The position numbers were made by a program, and so were the translations under genes. Of a stretch of 64,000 nt of DNA, positions 41,501-51,383 are shown piece by piece; the stretch's first letter is position 1, and each line of letters opens with the position of its first letter. This DNA comes from Chryseobacterium echinoideorum (lineage in GTDB: Bacteria > Bacteroidota > Bacteroidia > Flavobacteriales > Weeksellaceae). The stretch covers positions 186,001-250,000 of the forward strand of contig NZ_VKNW01000002.1 of the NCBI RefSeq assembly GCF_007474535.1, read 5' to 3'. The notes beneath the pieces are model-generated. The model did no database searches, was not told the DNA's origin, and was given only the letters and a program-made list of their open reading frames with translations.

Positions 41501-41722
41501 ACTATTAAAGTGTATCCTAACCCGTTCACGGATATTGTGAATATTGATAAGCCAGAGTTGGTAAATTCAATTCAAATAATTGATTTGTCTGGTAAGCTGG
41601 TAAGAAATAATATGAAAGCAGAATCTGTTTTAAGATTAAATGATCTTTCTCAGGGAATGTACATTTTGATTCTTGAAATGAAAGACGGGTCACGACAATC
41701 CATAAAAATAATTAAAAAATAG
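38507..41722 (+). CDS. T9SS-exported multi-domain adhesin with fibronectin type III and cleaved-adhesin domains (1071 aa)
   Basis: An unusually long signal region ends at ASFQFFSAQ (~residue 37). Fibronectin type III-like modules (TNGYEYYYSTSNTDPT..., IYYVWVRSVCSSSD) alternate with cleaved-adhesin/MAM-like beta-jelly domains beginning ATMFENFDSY and FEDFEGYPG. Two of these are near-identical (see repeat). The C-terminal ~75 residues are a type A T9SS sorting domain (YPNPFTDIVNI..., LNDLSQGMYILIL, SIKIIKK), which directs export and cell-surface attachment. It is followed by a terminator. Confidence 0.93.
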   Translation: MKHYYNFFTYRKKIKSLQNSLILFVLFLIASFQFFSAQLYQVAGTCASLGTTTYALNSSTNASATNRIAVIYPASQLTGIANQQLTALYLKKYTSTDLGGTPNLKIYLKETSNLDFGAGAIDWAATTAGATLLYDSNPATATAGAAGYKSLQFSSTFMYSGTSNLMLLMEYVNTGNNTSVTWQYEYSTGCVDTGNDNTTKYINTTNGTLGSSLSSSNYRRPVIGFDYTVTCPATSVPTVSNIATNGATATWVAGGSESSWDYAVLPSSAGLPTTWTNTTATTVNLSLNPQTEYIFYVRANCGGTNGESVWKASLPFYTLCVPVATMFENFDSYATGSIVPVCWDRIITTNGSQTISSATPASGTRNIYQYSTTSQNPTAVVLPEFSNVSAGTHWLRFKARISSATGTLNVGYVTDPTNASTFTLIQALTIANTAYDSTSEYTVIIPSTVPANARLAIMNTPDGKSYYWDDVYWEAVPSCLPPVSLTSTALSSDSGSITWQASPSSPTNGYEYYYSTSNTDPTAATTPSGATVAGVNTATISNLMPNTIYYVWVRSVCSSSDRSIWRAVPSFKTLCAPVATMFENFDSYSTGSIVPDCWDRIITATGSQSISSTTPASGTRNIYQYSTTAQNPTAVVLPEFSNVSAGTHWLRFKARVSSATGTLNVGYVTDPTNASTFTLIQALTIANTAYDSTSEYTVIIPSTVPANARLAIMNTPDGKSYYWDDIYWEAVPSCFAPSSVAVSGITQNDALVSWAAPATAPANGYEIYYSSSSTPPTSSTVPSLTGITGLSANIGPLQASTNYYVWVRSVCSSSDKSNWSAEVSFTTLCGAITGAYFEDFEGYPGVSNGSTGGVLPNCWTNLGTANGGHISNSTTISGNNTLYLWTSGARIAFVALPAMSTLQSGDYRLKFDAKASVTAGGILEIGYLDTANAFVILTTFSVSAVNTTFPFSFDIPVLPAGVTQLAIKNPGTPANSLSIDNVSYELKTLSTSETVVKNTIKVYPNPFTDIVNIDKPELVNSIQIIDLSGKLVRNNMKAESVLRLNDLSQGMYILILEMKDGSRQSIKIIKK
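39473..39940 (+). repeat. Internal duplication, copy 1 (offset 765 bp)
   Basis: About 470 bp, beginning at the codons for VATMFENFDSY, repeated without indels at 40238-40705 with only scattered substitutions. It encodes one cleaved-adhesin-like domain. The neighbouring FnIII modules are much less alike, so this piece was recently copied or homogenised. Confidence 0.9.
40238..40705 (+). repeat. Internal duplication, copy 2
   Basis: Second copy of the segment at 39473-39940, at a constant 765-bp offset. Confidence 0.9.
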
Positions 41723-41744
41723 TTTTTTTAATTTGATATTTTAC

Positions 41745-41777
41745 AAAAAAGGTTTCAGAAATGAAACCTTTTTTATT
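41745..41777 (+). terminator. Terminator after the first adhesin gene
   Basis: AAAAAAGGTTTCA-GAAA-TGAAACCTTTTTT: a perfect stem with a T run. Confidence 0.9.
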
Positions 41778-41876
41778 TATAATTTAATGAAAAGTGTTAT
41801 TTATAATAAATTTTTTAAAATACAATGTATTTAGCTATTAAATGTTTATATTTAATAATTATTTAATCCATAATCT

Positions 41877-43979
41877 ATGAAAAAAATCTATCGGTTTTTC
41901 TTTTGCGAAAGAAAAAAAATTTTGAACGTCATGACAGCTCTTATACTGTCATTTATATTGAGTTATGAAAGTCTATATGCACAAGTGAGTGCATATAGTT
42001 TTAGTCAGTCATCCGGAACCTTTACTGCAATATCCGGTGGCACCGTTTTGGGATCAGCAACGGGTAATACTACTTCTACTAATCTTGGAAGTGGTATTTT
42101 TCCTGTTACTCTGCCTTTTAATTTTAATTTCAATGGTATTTCTCACAATTCCATCAACGTCTCTGCTAATGGTTTTATATCATTTGGATCTGTTGCACCA
42201 ACTACGGGTTACTCTTCTCCTATTTCTGGAACCACAGCTTATGATGGAGCTGTAGCTGCTTGGGGAAGAAGTATAAGCAGTTTTTTTGATGTAAATGGAA
42301 GAACAGGAAATATTTCTTGGGCAACAGAAGGGACTGCTCCTAATCGGGAAGTAGTTATTCAATGGTCTAATTTTAGGACTAATTCTGCGACAGCAGTTAC
42401 AAGTGTTTATTCATTCTCATTTCAAATACGTCTTCAGGAAACATCAAATATTGTAAAGGTGGTATACGATTCAGGAAGTTTTCTGATTGGAAGTACTGCT
42501 GTTTCAGGATCCGCACAGGTGGGGCTAAGAGGCAGTTCTAATTCTGATTTTAACAACAGATTAAACAGTACAGCAACAGAGTTTTTTAATTCTGGAGCGG
42601 GAACGGCAAACAACAGTGGTCAGGCGTTTAATACTTCAAATTCTGTTCCCGGAATGCCACCTTCGGGACTTACCTATACCTGGATTCCGCCTACCTGCTA
42701 TATTCCTGTAGGATTTTCGGTAGTTTCTACCTCTACAAATACAGCTGATCTGGCATGGTCTGTTTCTCCATCATCACCTAATACATATGATATATATTAC
42801 AGTACAAGTAATACACCGCCCACATCATCTACGGCACCAACGATTCCAAATATATCGGGAACAAGTTATCAAATAACAGGGCTAGCCCCTTTAACTACTT
42901 ATTATGTTTGGATAAGATCAAACTGTGGATCTGGTAATACAAGTGTATGGTATCCTGAAACTGTATTTTTTACAACAACATGTCTTCCTCCCAATGTGCA
43001 TAGCTCTACGGGAGCAACAGTTTGTCCCAATCAGACAGCAACACTTTCTGCAACAGCTAATGCCGGCATCAATTTAAACTGGTATGATGCTCAGACCGGC
43101 GGAAATTTGCTTACCACCGGGAATACTTTTACCACACCAGTATTGACAAATACGACCAATTATTATGTAAGCGCATCATCTGGAAGCAGTGGTATTCAGA
43201 CGGGAAAAGCAACTTATAATCCCTCGCCTTCTAGCGGTGCGGGAACTACAAATTTTGGTCTTGTATTTGATGCTTTAGGATTTTTTATCCTTGAGAGCGT
43301 TACAGTTTATCCGGTGAGTGCAAGCGGTGCTTCTGGCACACTTACAATTGATGTAATCAATTCAAATGGAGTTGTTGTGAATACAAAGACGGTGAATGTT
43401 ACGGGTGCGCCAACGAGTGCCCCTGTTGCACAGGTGATTACTCTTGATTTTCCTATATTTCCGGGCTCGAATTACAAAATCCGCCCGGGTAGTTATACGG
43501 GTATTTCTGGTTTATTGTTTGATCCTTCTGCAAATGCACCGGCAGGAAATTATGGTTATCCATATACTGTACAAAATTTAGTAACAATTCAAACCAGTAC
43601 ATTGACTGCAGCACCTACAAACACGGCAAGAAATGATTTGTACTATTATTTTTACGACTGGAAAATAGGAACTAAATGCGAGTCTCCAAGAACAATGGTT
43701 ACAGCGACGGTAGATTCTGCAGGCTGTCTTTCAACATCAGAAACGGCTAAGAAAGATGTCATTGCTGTATATCCTAATCCTTTTACAGATGTTGTAAATA
43801 TAGACAGACCGGAATTGGTAAATTCAATACAGATAACTGATTTGTCCGGCAAACTTATAAGAAATAATATGAAAGCAGAATCTGTTTTAAGATTAAATGA
43901 TCTTTCTCAGGGAATGTATATTTTAATTCTTAAAATGAAAAATGGGTCAAGACAATCCATAAAAGTAATCAAAAAATAA
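41877..43979 (+). CDS. T9SS-exported surface protein with FnIII domain (700 aa)
   Basis: A signal region ends near SLYAQ. A beta-rich N-terminal domain follows (FPVTLPFNFNFNGISHNSINVSAN), then an FnIII module (TYDIYYSTSNTPPTSSTAP, TTYYVWIRSNCGSG), an Ig-like SATANAGINLNWYDAQTGGN domain and a C-terminal T9SS type A sorting domain. The last ~190 bp are closely similar to those of the preceding gene, with 59 bp identical. Probably a surface adhesin or matrix protein; the ligand is unknown. Confidence 0.92.
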   Translation: MKKIYRFFFCERKKILNVMTALILSFILSYESLYAQVSAYSFSQSSGTFTAISGGTVLGSATGNTTSTNLGSGIFPVTLPFNFNFNGISHNSINVSANGFISFGSVAPTTGYSSPISGTTAYDGAVAAWGRSISSFFDVNGRTGNISWATEGTAPNREVVIQWSNFRTNSATAVTSVYSFSFQIRLQETSNIVKVVYDSGSFLIGSTAVSGSAQVGLRGSSNSDFNNRLNSTATEFFNSGAGTANNSGQAFNTSNSVPGMPPSGLTYTWIPPTCYIPVGFSVVSTSTNTADLAWSVSPSSPNTYDIYYSTSNTPPTSSTAPTIPNISGTSYQITGLAPLTTYYVWIRSNCGSGNTSVWYPETVFFTTTCLPPNVHSSTGATVCPNQTATLSATANAGINLNWYDAQTGGNLLTTGNTFTTPVLTNTTNYYVSASSGSSGIQTGKATYNPSPSSGAGTTNFGLVFDALGFFILESVTVYPVSASGASGTLTIDVINSNGVVVNTKTVNVTGAPTSAPVAQVITLDFPIFPGSNYKIRPGSYTGISGLLFDPSANAPAGNYGYPYTVQNLVTIQTSTLTAAPTNTARNDLYYYFYDWKIGTKCESPRTMVTATVDSAGCLSTSETAKKDVIAVYPNPFTDVVNIDRPELVNSIQITDLSGKLIRNNMKAESVLRLNDLSQGMYILILKMKNGSRQSIKVIKK

Positions 43980-43999
43980 CAGAATAAACAAAATTAAAC

Positions 44000-44027
44000 A
44001 GGCTCTCAGGAAACTGGGAGCCTATTT
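44000..44027. terminator. Terminator between convergent genes
   Basis: AGGCTCTCAG-GAAA-CTGGGAGCCT hairpin with one G-T pair followed by ATTTTG; it ends the adhesin gene at 43979. Confidence 0.8.
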
Positions 44028-44044
44028 TGTATATATTAAGATAT

Positions 44045-46276
44045 CTATTGTCCAGACTGTAATATTCCGTTACTTTCCTCCTTTTTGCTGTTTAATATAT
44101 TAGCATCTTCTTTGGCAAGTTTATTTTTTGTAGGAATTTTATAGTTGAGCGACAATCCAAAATTCCGGCTGTCGTATTTTGTTCTGAGAAAAACATTATT
44201 TCCTCCGTCCGGATTATTGGTTCTGATCTGCATAATTTGCCCGTTCAGAATGTCATTTCCAAATACAGAAACCGTTAAGCGGTTATCCAGAAATTTTTTT
44301 GATAACGTAATATCTAAAGAGTTATTGAAAGGCTTTTCTGCCGTGAAATAAAAATATCCTGCTCTAGGTGTTAGATAGCTGTAATTAGCAGTCATTTTAA
44401 TGTCTTTTGGTAAAAGAATCTGGGTCATCACATTGAAAATCCAGAAACCGTTATTCTTGAGATTATTAATGTCATGTTTCTGATAGCCTGCATACAAATA
44501 CATAAAATTGATTTTGTCCGGATTAAAATCAAACTTCATGATTTCACTCAGCGGCTTGGTAAAAATCATAAACGGAATAGGTAATCCAACATTGAAATTG
44601 TGGATTTTCATTTCCGAAATATTTACCTGCTCGTTAAAGATATTTTTTCCTTCTCTGCGGATGATCTGTGCTACCTGATTTTTAGCATTACTTACGCTGT
44701 AACCTATAAAAGCATAATCAAAAGCCGAAATTTTCAATTCAAAATTATCAAAAATAGTAGGCTGAAGGAAGGGGTTTCCGTTTACTTGGGTATTCGGTCC
44801 CTGAAACGTACTATTGTTTGGGTTTAATGCGGAAATACTCGGCAGATTAATTTTTTTATTATAATTAGCCAGTGCATATACCTGATTCATCACATTATAC
44901 TGTACACTTGCATTAGGAAAAAGCTTGAATTTGTTGAACGGAATTAAATTATCTTCTATAATAGTATTTCCATCTTCAATTCTGGTAATACCGGAAATGT
45001 CATAATTTTCTGCCCTTGCGCCGGCAATAAAATCAAATTTCTTATATTTTGCCTGAAATTCCAGGTATGTTGAAGCTGTTTGCCTTTGATATTCCAGATT
45101 GGTTAATTCTTTACTTTCTGTATCAAAATTTTGTTTTTCATACAAACCGCCCATACTTACTTTTCCTTCATCAAGTATTTTTAAAGGCTGCGAATAATCT
45201 ATTTTGAAATTAGCAATTCTCATATCTGAGCTGTTTTCCAAAACATTTCCGGCAGTAAAATTAAATGGTTCTCCAATCGGTGAATCTGTGAAAATTCCTT
45301 TCCTGAAAATATTATTCTGACCAAACTTACTGTCTGATTTGGTATAACCAAACTGAAAGTCGAGTTTTTTATTTTTATCGTCTGAAAAACGTTTTTGGTA
45401 TGTTGCTACAGCTTCCTGTCTAAGATTATTGGTCTTTGCCGCATCAAAAGCATCAAAATCAATTTCTCTGAAAAGATCAGGATTTTGTGATACTAAAATA
45501 TCTGCAAAACCATTACTTGCAGTATAATTACTGTTTTTGTTGTGGTAAATATCGTAGTTAAGTAATAATCTGTCTTCACCCAGATCAAATGTCACTCCGG
45601 ATTTTGCAAAATATCCTCTTCCGATTCTGTCGGTATTTGCAAACATTAAGTTATCCTGGTTAGAATTGAGCATGCTTTCACGGTAGTTTTGCCCAACACT
45701 CAGCTGCCACCCGAAAAGTTTATTTCTTGCATTCAGATTCAGGGAATTGCTTGTTCTACTTCTGAATTTATCATAATTTGAAAAATTGTAGTTTCCGGAA
45801 TAGGTAGCAGAAAGATATTTATTGGCATTCTTGTTTGTGATAATATTCATGATGGCACCTCCTGAAGTGGCAGGAAATTCTGCTCCGGGCTGGGTAATGA
45901 CTTCAATTTTTTCAACGGAATTGGCGGGCATTCCTTCAAGAAAAGAATTGAGCTCGTTGCTTGAGATATTCAGTGGGCGACCATTGAGATATACATCAAG
46001 AATTTTTCCCTGATACATCATTCCGGCAATATCTGTAGAAACCAGTCCCGGAAGTTTTTTTATTCCTTCCAGAACATTTCCGTTGTTGAGGTGCGGCTGC
46101 TCGGAAAAATCGAAAATTGTACGATCTGCTTTTTGTTCAACGGCTTTTTTAGTTTTGGTGATGACAACGCCTTCGATATCCTTTTCTTTTACTTTGGAAT
46201 TTGTATTGTCTTTGGTGTCCTGTGCAAAATAAACTACAGAACTTAAAATAGAAATAGCAAATATGGTTTTCTTCAT
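44045..46276 (-). CDS. Outer-membrane beta-barrel protein of the TonB-receptor-like OMP_b-brl_3 type
   Basis: 743 aa with signal peptide (ILSSVVYFAQ). The plug-like N-terminal domain shows VLEGIKKLPGLVSTDIAGMMYQGKILDVYLNGRPL and the VEKIEVITQPGAEFPATSGGAIMNIITNK segment, followed by a long barrel with alternating aromatic residues. It lacks the usual CarboxypepD_reg domain. Such proteins import or bind unknown large ligands. No SusD partner is present. It stands alone on the minus strand. Confidence 0.88.
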   Translation of the reverse strand: MKKTIFAISILSSVVYFAQDTKDNTNSKVKEKDIEGVVITKTKKAVEQKADRTIFDFSEQPHLNNGNVLEGIKKLPGLVSTDIAGMMYQGKILDVYLNGRPLNISSNELNSFLEGMPANSVEKIEVITQPGAEFPATSGGAIMNIITNKNANKYLSATYSGNYNFSNYDKFRSRTSNSLNLNARNKLFGWQLSVGQNYRESMLNSNQDNLMFANTDRIGRGYFAKSGVTFDLGEDRLLLNYDIYHNKNSNYTASNGFADILVSQNPDLFREIDFDAFDAAKTNNLRQEAVATYQKRFSDDKNKKLDFQFGYTKSDSKFGQNNIFRKGIFTDSPIGEPFNFTAGNVLENSSDMRIANFKIDYSQPLKILDEGKVSMGGLYEKQNFDTESKELTNLEYQRQTASTYLEFQAKYKKFDFIAGARAENYDISGITRIEDGNTIIEDNLIPFNKFKLFPNASVQYNVMNQVYALANYNKKINLPSISALNPNNSTFQGPNTQVNGNPFLQPTIFDNFELKISAFDYAFIGYSVSNAKNQVAQIIRREGKNIFNEQVNISEMKIHNFNVGLPIPFMIFTKPLSEIMKFDFNPDKINFMYLYAGYQKHDINNLKNNGFWIFNVMTQILLPKDIKMTANYSYLTPRAGYFYFTAEKPFNNSLDITLSKKFLDNRLTVSVFGNDILNGQIMQIRTNNPDGGNNVFLRTKYDSRNFGLSLNYKIPTKNKLAKEDANILNSKKEESNGILQSGQ

Positions 46277-46351
46277 TGCGTGAGTAAGTATACCTTGTTA
46301 GACGACGAAAAATCTTTTTTGTTACAGAATATGGAGAATAAAAAAGAGGTT

Positions 46352-47188
46352 CTATTTTAGATATTTAAAAGTTTCCTCCAGCTTATACTTGGGACTTCTT
46401 TTAAGAAAATCATTGAAAAATGCAGTATGAGTTCCTCCCATCAGTATAAATATTCGGTCATTTTTGTCAACAGGGATCTGATTCAGATTAGAAAACATCA
46501 CAAGATTACGATGATAGAATTTTGAAGCTTCATCGGCGCCTTCAGATTTTCCTCTAGTGGAAACATACGTGAGAATATCTGCATTGATGTTGATGAGGCT
46601 TTCAAGATATTGAGGATGATTGTTTAGTTTAAATAATTCATAAAAAGATATTCCTTGTTCAGGATTTATTTTTTCGTTTTCGTCTAATAGTTTCCAGTAT
46701 TCTGCTGTAGTTTTTTTATCAACTTTATCAGGAACAAAATATTCGATTCTATAGTTGTAGCTTTCCTTATAATCAATTCCATAAATTTTTTTTGCCCCGC
46801 TTAATCTGCCCACCTCATACGCTAAAAGTTCTATTTCATCAGGATTTTCAAATATTAACTTTGGGTTTTGAACGTATTGTTGATAATTTATATTTCTTAT
46901 ACTATCATTCTTAGGCAGATTTTCAATGATAATTATAGTTGGCTTGAACTCAGCTAAAAGTCTTGCAACTTTTTTTACTTCATTTTGGTTTTGAATATTG
47001 TGTTCGTCAAATACCGTACTTACTGCATCTGAAGTTTGCCCCATGTGAAAAGTAGCAATATTCAGAACAGGAACGGCATCGTCAAATTTTGTTTTATAAA
47101 TACTAGTTTTATCGTAAGATTTTTTTTGTGCAAAAAATTTTCCGGCTAATAAAGTTAACAGTAAAATAAGGAGTTGTTTGAAGTTCAT
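46352..47188 (-). CDS. DUF5694-like secreted protein (TraB/PrgY-like fold)
   Basis: 278 aa. Signal peptide MNFKQLLILLLTLLAGKFFAQ. The core shows ILNIATFHMGQTSD near the start, KPTIIIIENLPKNDS in the middle and a closing ILMGGTHTAFFNDFL motif with GGTH. This layout (N-terminal HMG/HxG, terminal GGTH) is typical of DUF5694 and distantly of the TraB/EreA-like group, thought to be metal-dependent. No activity is known. Confidence 0.75.
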   Translation of the reverse strand: MNFKQLLILLLTLLAGKFFAQKKSYDKTSIYKTKFDDAVPVLNIATFHMGQTSDAVSTVFDEHNIQNQNEVKKVARLLAEFKPTIIIIENLPKNDSIRNINYQQYVQNPKLIFENPDEIELLAYEVGRLSGAKKIYGIDYKESYNYRIEYFVPDKVDKKTTAEYWKLLDENEKINPEQGISFYELFKLNNHPQYLESLININADILTYVSTRGKSEGADEASKFYHRNLVMFSNLNQIPVDKNDRIFILMGGTHTAFFNDFLKRSPKYKLEETFKYLK

Positions 47189-47373
47189 TTTTTTATTTTT
47201 TTATTGTTGAACTCAAAATTAGCGGTTGATGAAATTTTATAAAACAGCGTTTAGATAAACGGTAATCTAACTCTGCTTAAATCCATTTCATCTGAAATAT
47301 AAGTATGTTTGTCGAAAAATAGTTTCCCGGTATTGTTGATACTTATAATTTTACAACCTGAGATAAAAAGAAC

Positions 47374-48390
47374 ATGAAAGTTAATAAATTTGTTTATCTG
47401 CATATCTTTTTCTGGCTGATTTACCTCGTTGGCTCAATTATAATTCCGGCAATTGCCTATGGTTTAGAGTCTGTTCTTCTGGATGTTACCTTCTTTTTGG
47501 CAAGCTTTATCTGTTTTTACGTTAATTATTTTTTTATCGTTCCTGCATTTTTTAATGCAGATAAAATCTATCGCTCGATCTTTGCTTTTTTTATCAGTGT
47601 AAGCTGTTTTGTGGCAGTACGCTATTTTATTGAGCAGTTAGCATTTCCTTTTCTTTTTAATATCATTAATTATCCAAAAGGGACTAATTTTTTTTATTAT
47701 TTTTTTGATAATGTTTTTTACAGCAGCACTACCATTTTTATCAGTACGGCGTTCTGGTTCTTTAAATATTTCATTCAAACAGAAAAAGAAAAAACCAAAT
47801 TGATTGAAGCGAGGAAAAATGCCGAATTACAAGCCTTAAAAACACAGATTAATCCTCATTTTATCTTTAATTCTTTGAATAATATTTACTCATTAGTGTA
47901 TCAAAACTCAGACAAATCTTTACCCGCAATTGAGGAATTGGGACGTTTATTAAGGTACAGCACTAAGGATCTGGAAAAAGACTGGATCAGTCTGGATAAA
48001 GAAATTGGCTATCTCGACAGTTTGATTGAGCTGGAAAAGCTGAGGCTTAAAAATCCCGAATTATTGGTCATTGAAAAAAATATCAATCATCCAAAATTGA
48101 ATATTTCGCCGATGATCCTGATTCCTTTTGTTGAAAATGCTTTTAAACATGGAGATTTTAGAGAAAAAGGATTTAATATGAAAATTTCAGATGAAAATAA
48201 AATTCTGCATTTTTACCTTATGAATTTTAAAAAAAAGCAATTGAAAGACTCTGCTTCAGGTATCGGAATTGAAAATGTCAGAAAAAGACTTGAGATTTTG
48301 TATACTAAACAATATGAATTGAATATTCTGGAAACTGAAACTGATTTTACGGTTGACTTGAAAATTAATTTAAAAAATGAATACCATTAA
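47374..48390 (+). CDS. LytS-type sensor histidine kinase
   Basis: 338 aa. Four hydrophobic segments in the first ~135 residues are followed by the His_kinase family motif LKTQINPHFIFNSLNNIYSLV with the phospho-accepting His at 162. The ATPase domain includes LIPFVENAFKHG and GIGIENVRKRLEILY. Its stop overlaps the LytTR regulator start by 14 nt (coupling). The signal is unknown. Confidence 0.95.
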   Translation: MKVNKFVYLHIFFWLIYLVGSIIIPAIAYGLESVLLDVTFFLASFICFYVNYFFIVPAFFNADKIYRSIFAFFISVSCFVAVRYFIEQLAFPFLFNIINYPKGTNFFYYFFDNVFYSSTTIFISTAFWFFKYFIQTEKEKTKLIEARKNAELQALKTQINPHFIFNSLNNIYSLVYQNSDKSLPAIEELGRLLRYSTKDLEKDWISLDKEIGYLDSLIELEKLRLKNPELLVIEKNINHPKLNISPMILIPFVENAFKHGDFREKGFNMKISDENKILHFYLMNFKKKQLKDSASGIGIENVRKRLEILYTKQYELNILETETDFTVDLKINLKNEYH

Positions 48391-49060
48391 ATGCATTATT
48401 GTAGATGATGAGCCATTGGCGGTTTCGTTGCTGGAAAGTTACGTGCAGAAAGTGCCTTTTTTAGAACTGGTTTTTTCTGCTGAAAATCCGATTGAGGCTT
48501 TAGAGTATATTCAGAATCATCAATCTGATCTGGTTTTTCTGGATATTCAGATGCCGGAACTTACAGGAATCAATTTTATGAAAATACTGGGAGATCAACA
48601 AAAATATATTTTAACGACAGCTTATTCAGAATATGCTTTGGAAGGGTATGATCATAATGTTGTAGATTATCTTTTGAAACCGATTTCTTTTGAAAGATTT
48701 TCGAAAAGTGTATTGAAAGCTCATGAACGATTTTCGATTAATGAAAATAAAGAGGAATTTTATTTTTTTGTAAAATCTTCAGGACAGCAGCATAAAATTA
48801 TTTTCGAAGATATTCTGTATGTGGAGAGTATAAAAGATTACGTAAACATCAAAACTGAAACTCAGGAATATATTATTTTGGATACACTGAAATCTATGGA
48901 ACTTCAGCTTCCGGAACATTTTGTGAGAATTCATAAATCTTTTATTATTAACCTGAATCATATTAAAAGCTTACGTACAAGAAAAGTCACCTTAATATCC
49001 GAGCATGAAATCCCAATAGGCGAGAGTTATAGAATGAATTTTCTGAATAAAATAAAATAA
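48377..49060 (+). CDS. LytTR-family response regulator
   Basis: 227 aa. Receiver with VDDEP, phospho-acceptor Asp 56 (VFLDIQMP) and Lys in YLLKPISF; a C-terminal LytTR DNA-binding domain begins near FVKSSGQQHKIIFEDILYVES and ends RMNFLNKIK. It is the partner of the overlapping LytS-type kinase, and a terminator follows at once. Confidence 0.95.
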   Translation: MNTIKCIIVDDEPLAVSLLESYVQKVPFLELVFSAENPIEALEYIQNHQSDLVFLDIQMPELTGINFMKILGDQQKYILTTAYSEYALEGYDHNVVDYLLKPISFERFSKSVLKAHERFSINENKEEFYFFVKSSGQQHKIIFEDILYVESIKDYVNIKTETQEYIILDTLKSMELQLPEHFVRIHKSFIINLNHIKSLRTRKVTLISEHEIPIGESYRMNFLNKIK

Positions 49061-49085
49061 AAGCAGCTTCCGGAGAAGCTGCTTT
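49060..49085 (+). terminator. Terminator of the LytS-LytTR operon
   Basis: AAAGCAGCTTC-CGGA-GAAGCTGCTTT is a perfect 11-bp stem followed by CTT. Confidence 0.85.
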
Positions 49086-49115
49086 CTTATGGTTAATACC
49101 AACCTGAAAATTTAA

Positions 49116-51383
49116 TTAATTTTCCTGTTGTTTGATTAGATTCAGGGCAGATCCTGCTTTGAACCACTCAATCTGCTGATTGTTGTAGGTATGGTTTGCT
49201 ATAACGATGTCTTTAGTTCCGTCTGTATGAATAAACTCTAAAGTTAGTTGTTTTCCCGGAGCAAAGTCCTCGAGATCAAGGAAGTTTACAATATCGTCTT
49301 CCTGGATTTTGTCATAATCTGATTCATTATCAAATGTTAATCCAAGCATACCTTGTTTTTTAAGGTTGGTTTCATGGATTCTTGCAAAAGATTTTACCAA
49401 AACAGCTTTTACGCCCAAATGTCTTGGTTCCATCGCAGCGTGCTCTCTGGAAGAACCTTCACCGTAATTTTGGTCTCCAACAACAATAGACGGGATCCCT
49501 GCAGCTTTGTAAGCTCTTTGTACAGCAGGAACTTCACCATAAGAACCATCTAGCTGGTTCTTAACCTTGTTGGTTTCCATATTATATGCATTTACAGCTC
49601 CGATCAGCATATTATTTGAAATGTTATCCAAATGACCTCTATATTTCAGCCATGGTCCCGCCATAGAAATATGGTCGGTTGTACATTTTCCGAAAGCTTT
49701 AATCAAAACTCTTGCACCGGTAATATTTTGACCATCCCAAGCCGGAAATTCTTCTAACAGCTGAAGCCTGTCAGAATTAGGATCTACTGCGACCTCAACT
49801 TTAGAGCCATCTTCTGACGGAGCCTGATAACCGTTATCTTCCACGGCAAACCCTCTGGCTGGTAATTCAGAACCTTTTGGTTCGTTTAATTTTATCTGTT
49901 CACCCGCTTCGTTAGTCAAAGTATCTGTGATAGGGTTAAAATCCAGTCTACCTGAAATTGCAACAGCAGCCACCATTTCTGGTGAAGCTACGAAAGCGTG
50001 GGTATTAGGATTTCCATCTGCTCTCTTAGCAAAGTTTCTGTTAAAAGAATGAATGATGGAGTTCTTTTCACCTTTCTCAGCACCTTCTCTGTCCCATTGT
50101 CCGATACAAGGTCCACAAGCATTGGTAAAAATTCTTGCATTTTCAAACTTTCTGAATGAGTCTAAGAATCCGTCTCTTTCTGCAGTAAATTTTACCTGCT
50201 CAGAACCAGGATTTATTCCCAAGATAGCTTTAGGTTTTACTCCTTTTGCAACTGCATCTTCTACAATAGAAGCTGCTCTGGATAAATCTTCATAAGATGA
50301 ATTGGTACAAGAACCAATTAAAGCCCATTCTACTTCAATAGGCCATCCGTTGGCTTCAGCTTTTGCTTTGAATTCGGCTACTGGAGTTGCCAAATCCGGT
50401 GTAAAAGGACCATTAAGATGAGGAGTTAATTTAGAAAGGTTAATTTCAATCAGCTGATCAAAATATTGTTCAGGATTTGCGTATACTTCAGGATCGCCAG
50501 TCAGATGCTCTGCAATCTGATCTGCCGCATCAACAATGTCCTGTCTTCCGGTTGCTGCCAAATATCTTCTCATGGAATCATCATATCCGAAAGTAGAAGT
50601 GGTAGCTCCTATTTCAGCACCCATGTTACAGATCGTCCCTTTTCCGGTTGCCGAAAGAGATTCTGCTCCTTCACCGAAATATTCTACGATGCAGCCTGTT
50701 CCTCCTTTTACGGTAAGAATTCCTGCCACTTTTAGAATAACATCTTTTGCGGAAGTCCATCCGTTCATTTTACCGGTTAGTTTTACTCCGATCAATTTAG
50801 GCATTTTCAGTTCCCATGGCATTCCTGCCATTACATCAACTGCATCTGCACCGCCGACTCCGATGGCAACCATTCCCAATCCACCTGCATTTACGGTATG
50901 AGAGTCAGTTCCGATCATCATTCCGCCCGGAAATGCATAATTTTCAAGAACAACCTGATGAATGATTCCTGCTCCCGGTTTCCAGAAACCAATTCCGTAT
51001 TTGTCACAAACTGAACTTAAAAAATTGAAAACTTCTGAATTTTTGTTGATGCCTTCCTGCAAATCTGCTTCTGCGCCAACTCTTGCCTGAATAAGGTGAT
51101 CTGCATGAGCTGTAGAAGGAACTGCAACTTTAGCTTTACCAGCCTGCATAAACTGTAAAAGAGCCATTTGTGCCGTAGCATCCTGCATCGCCACTCTATC
51201 CGGAGCGAAATCTACATAAGAATTTCCTCTTTCATGTTCTTCGGTGGCACTGCCTTCCCAAAGATGGGTGTAAAGAATTTTTTCTGAAAGTGTCAATGGC
51301 TTTCCTGTAATTTGTCTTGCTGCTGCAATTCTTTCAGGGTAGCGTTCGTACACTTTTCTGATCATGTCAATGTCGAAAGTCAT
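49116..51383 (-). CDS. Aconitate hydratase, mitochondrial/AcnA-like
   Basis: 755 aa, the length of the mitochondrial-type aconitase. Iron-sulfur ligands are seen in [12 protein letters not shown] and [10 protein letters not shown]; also [21 protein letters not shown] and the swivel domain with [18 protein letters not shown]. It interconverts citrate and isocitrate in the TCA cycle. The aconitase B gene lies upstream on the same strand, with a terminator-like hairpin between them, so they are probably transcribed separately. Confidence 0.95.
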   Translation of the reverse strand: MTFDIDMIRKVYERYPERIAAARQITGKPLTLSEKILYTHLWEGSATEEHERGNSYVDFAPDRVAMQDATAQMALLQFMQAGKAKVAVPSTAHADHLIQARVGAEADLQEGINKNSEVFNFLSSVCDKYGIGFWKPGAGIIHQVVLENYAFPGGMMIGTDSHTVNAGGLGMVAIGVGGADAVDVMAGMPWELKMPKLIGVKLTGKMNGWTSAKDVILKVAGILTVKGGTGCIVEYFGEGAESLSATGKGTICNMGAEIGATTSTFGYDDSMRRYLAATGRQDIVDAADQIAEHLTGDPEVYANPEQYFDQLIEINLSKLTPHLNGPFTPDLATPVAEFKAKAEANGWPIEVEWALIGSCTNSSYEDLSRAASIVEDAVAKGVKPKAILGINPGSEQVKFTAERDGFLDSFRKFENARIFTNACGPCIGQWDREGAEKGEKNSIIHSFNRNFAKRADGNPNTHAFVASPEMVAAVAISGRLDFNPITDTLTNEAGEQIKLNEPKGSELPARGFAVEDNGYQAPSEDGSKVEVAVDPNSDRLQLLEEFPAWDGQNITGARVLIKAFGKCTTDHISMAGPWLKYRGHLDNISNNMLIGAVNAYNMETNKVKNQLDGSYGEVPAVQRAYKAAGIPSIVVGDQNYGEGSSREHAAMEPRHLGVKAVLVKSFARIHETNLKKQGMLGLTFDNESDYDKIQEDDIVNFLDLEDFAPGKQLTLEFIHTDGTKDIVIANHTYNNQQIEWFKAGSALNLIKQQEN

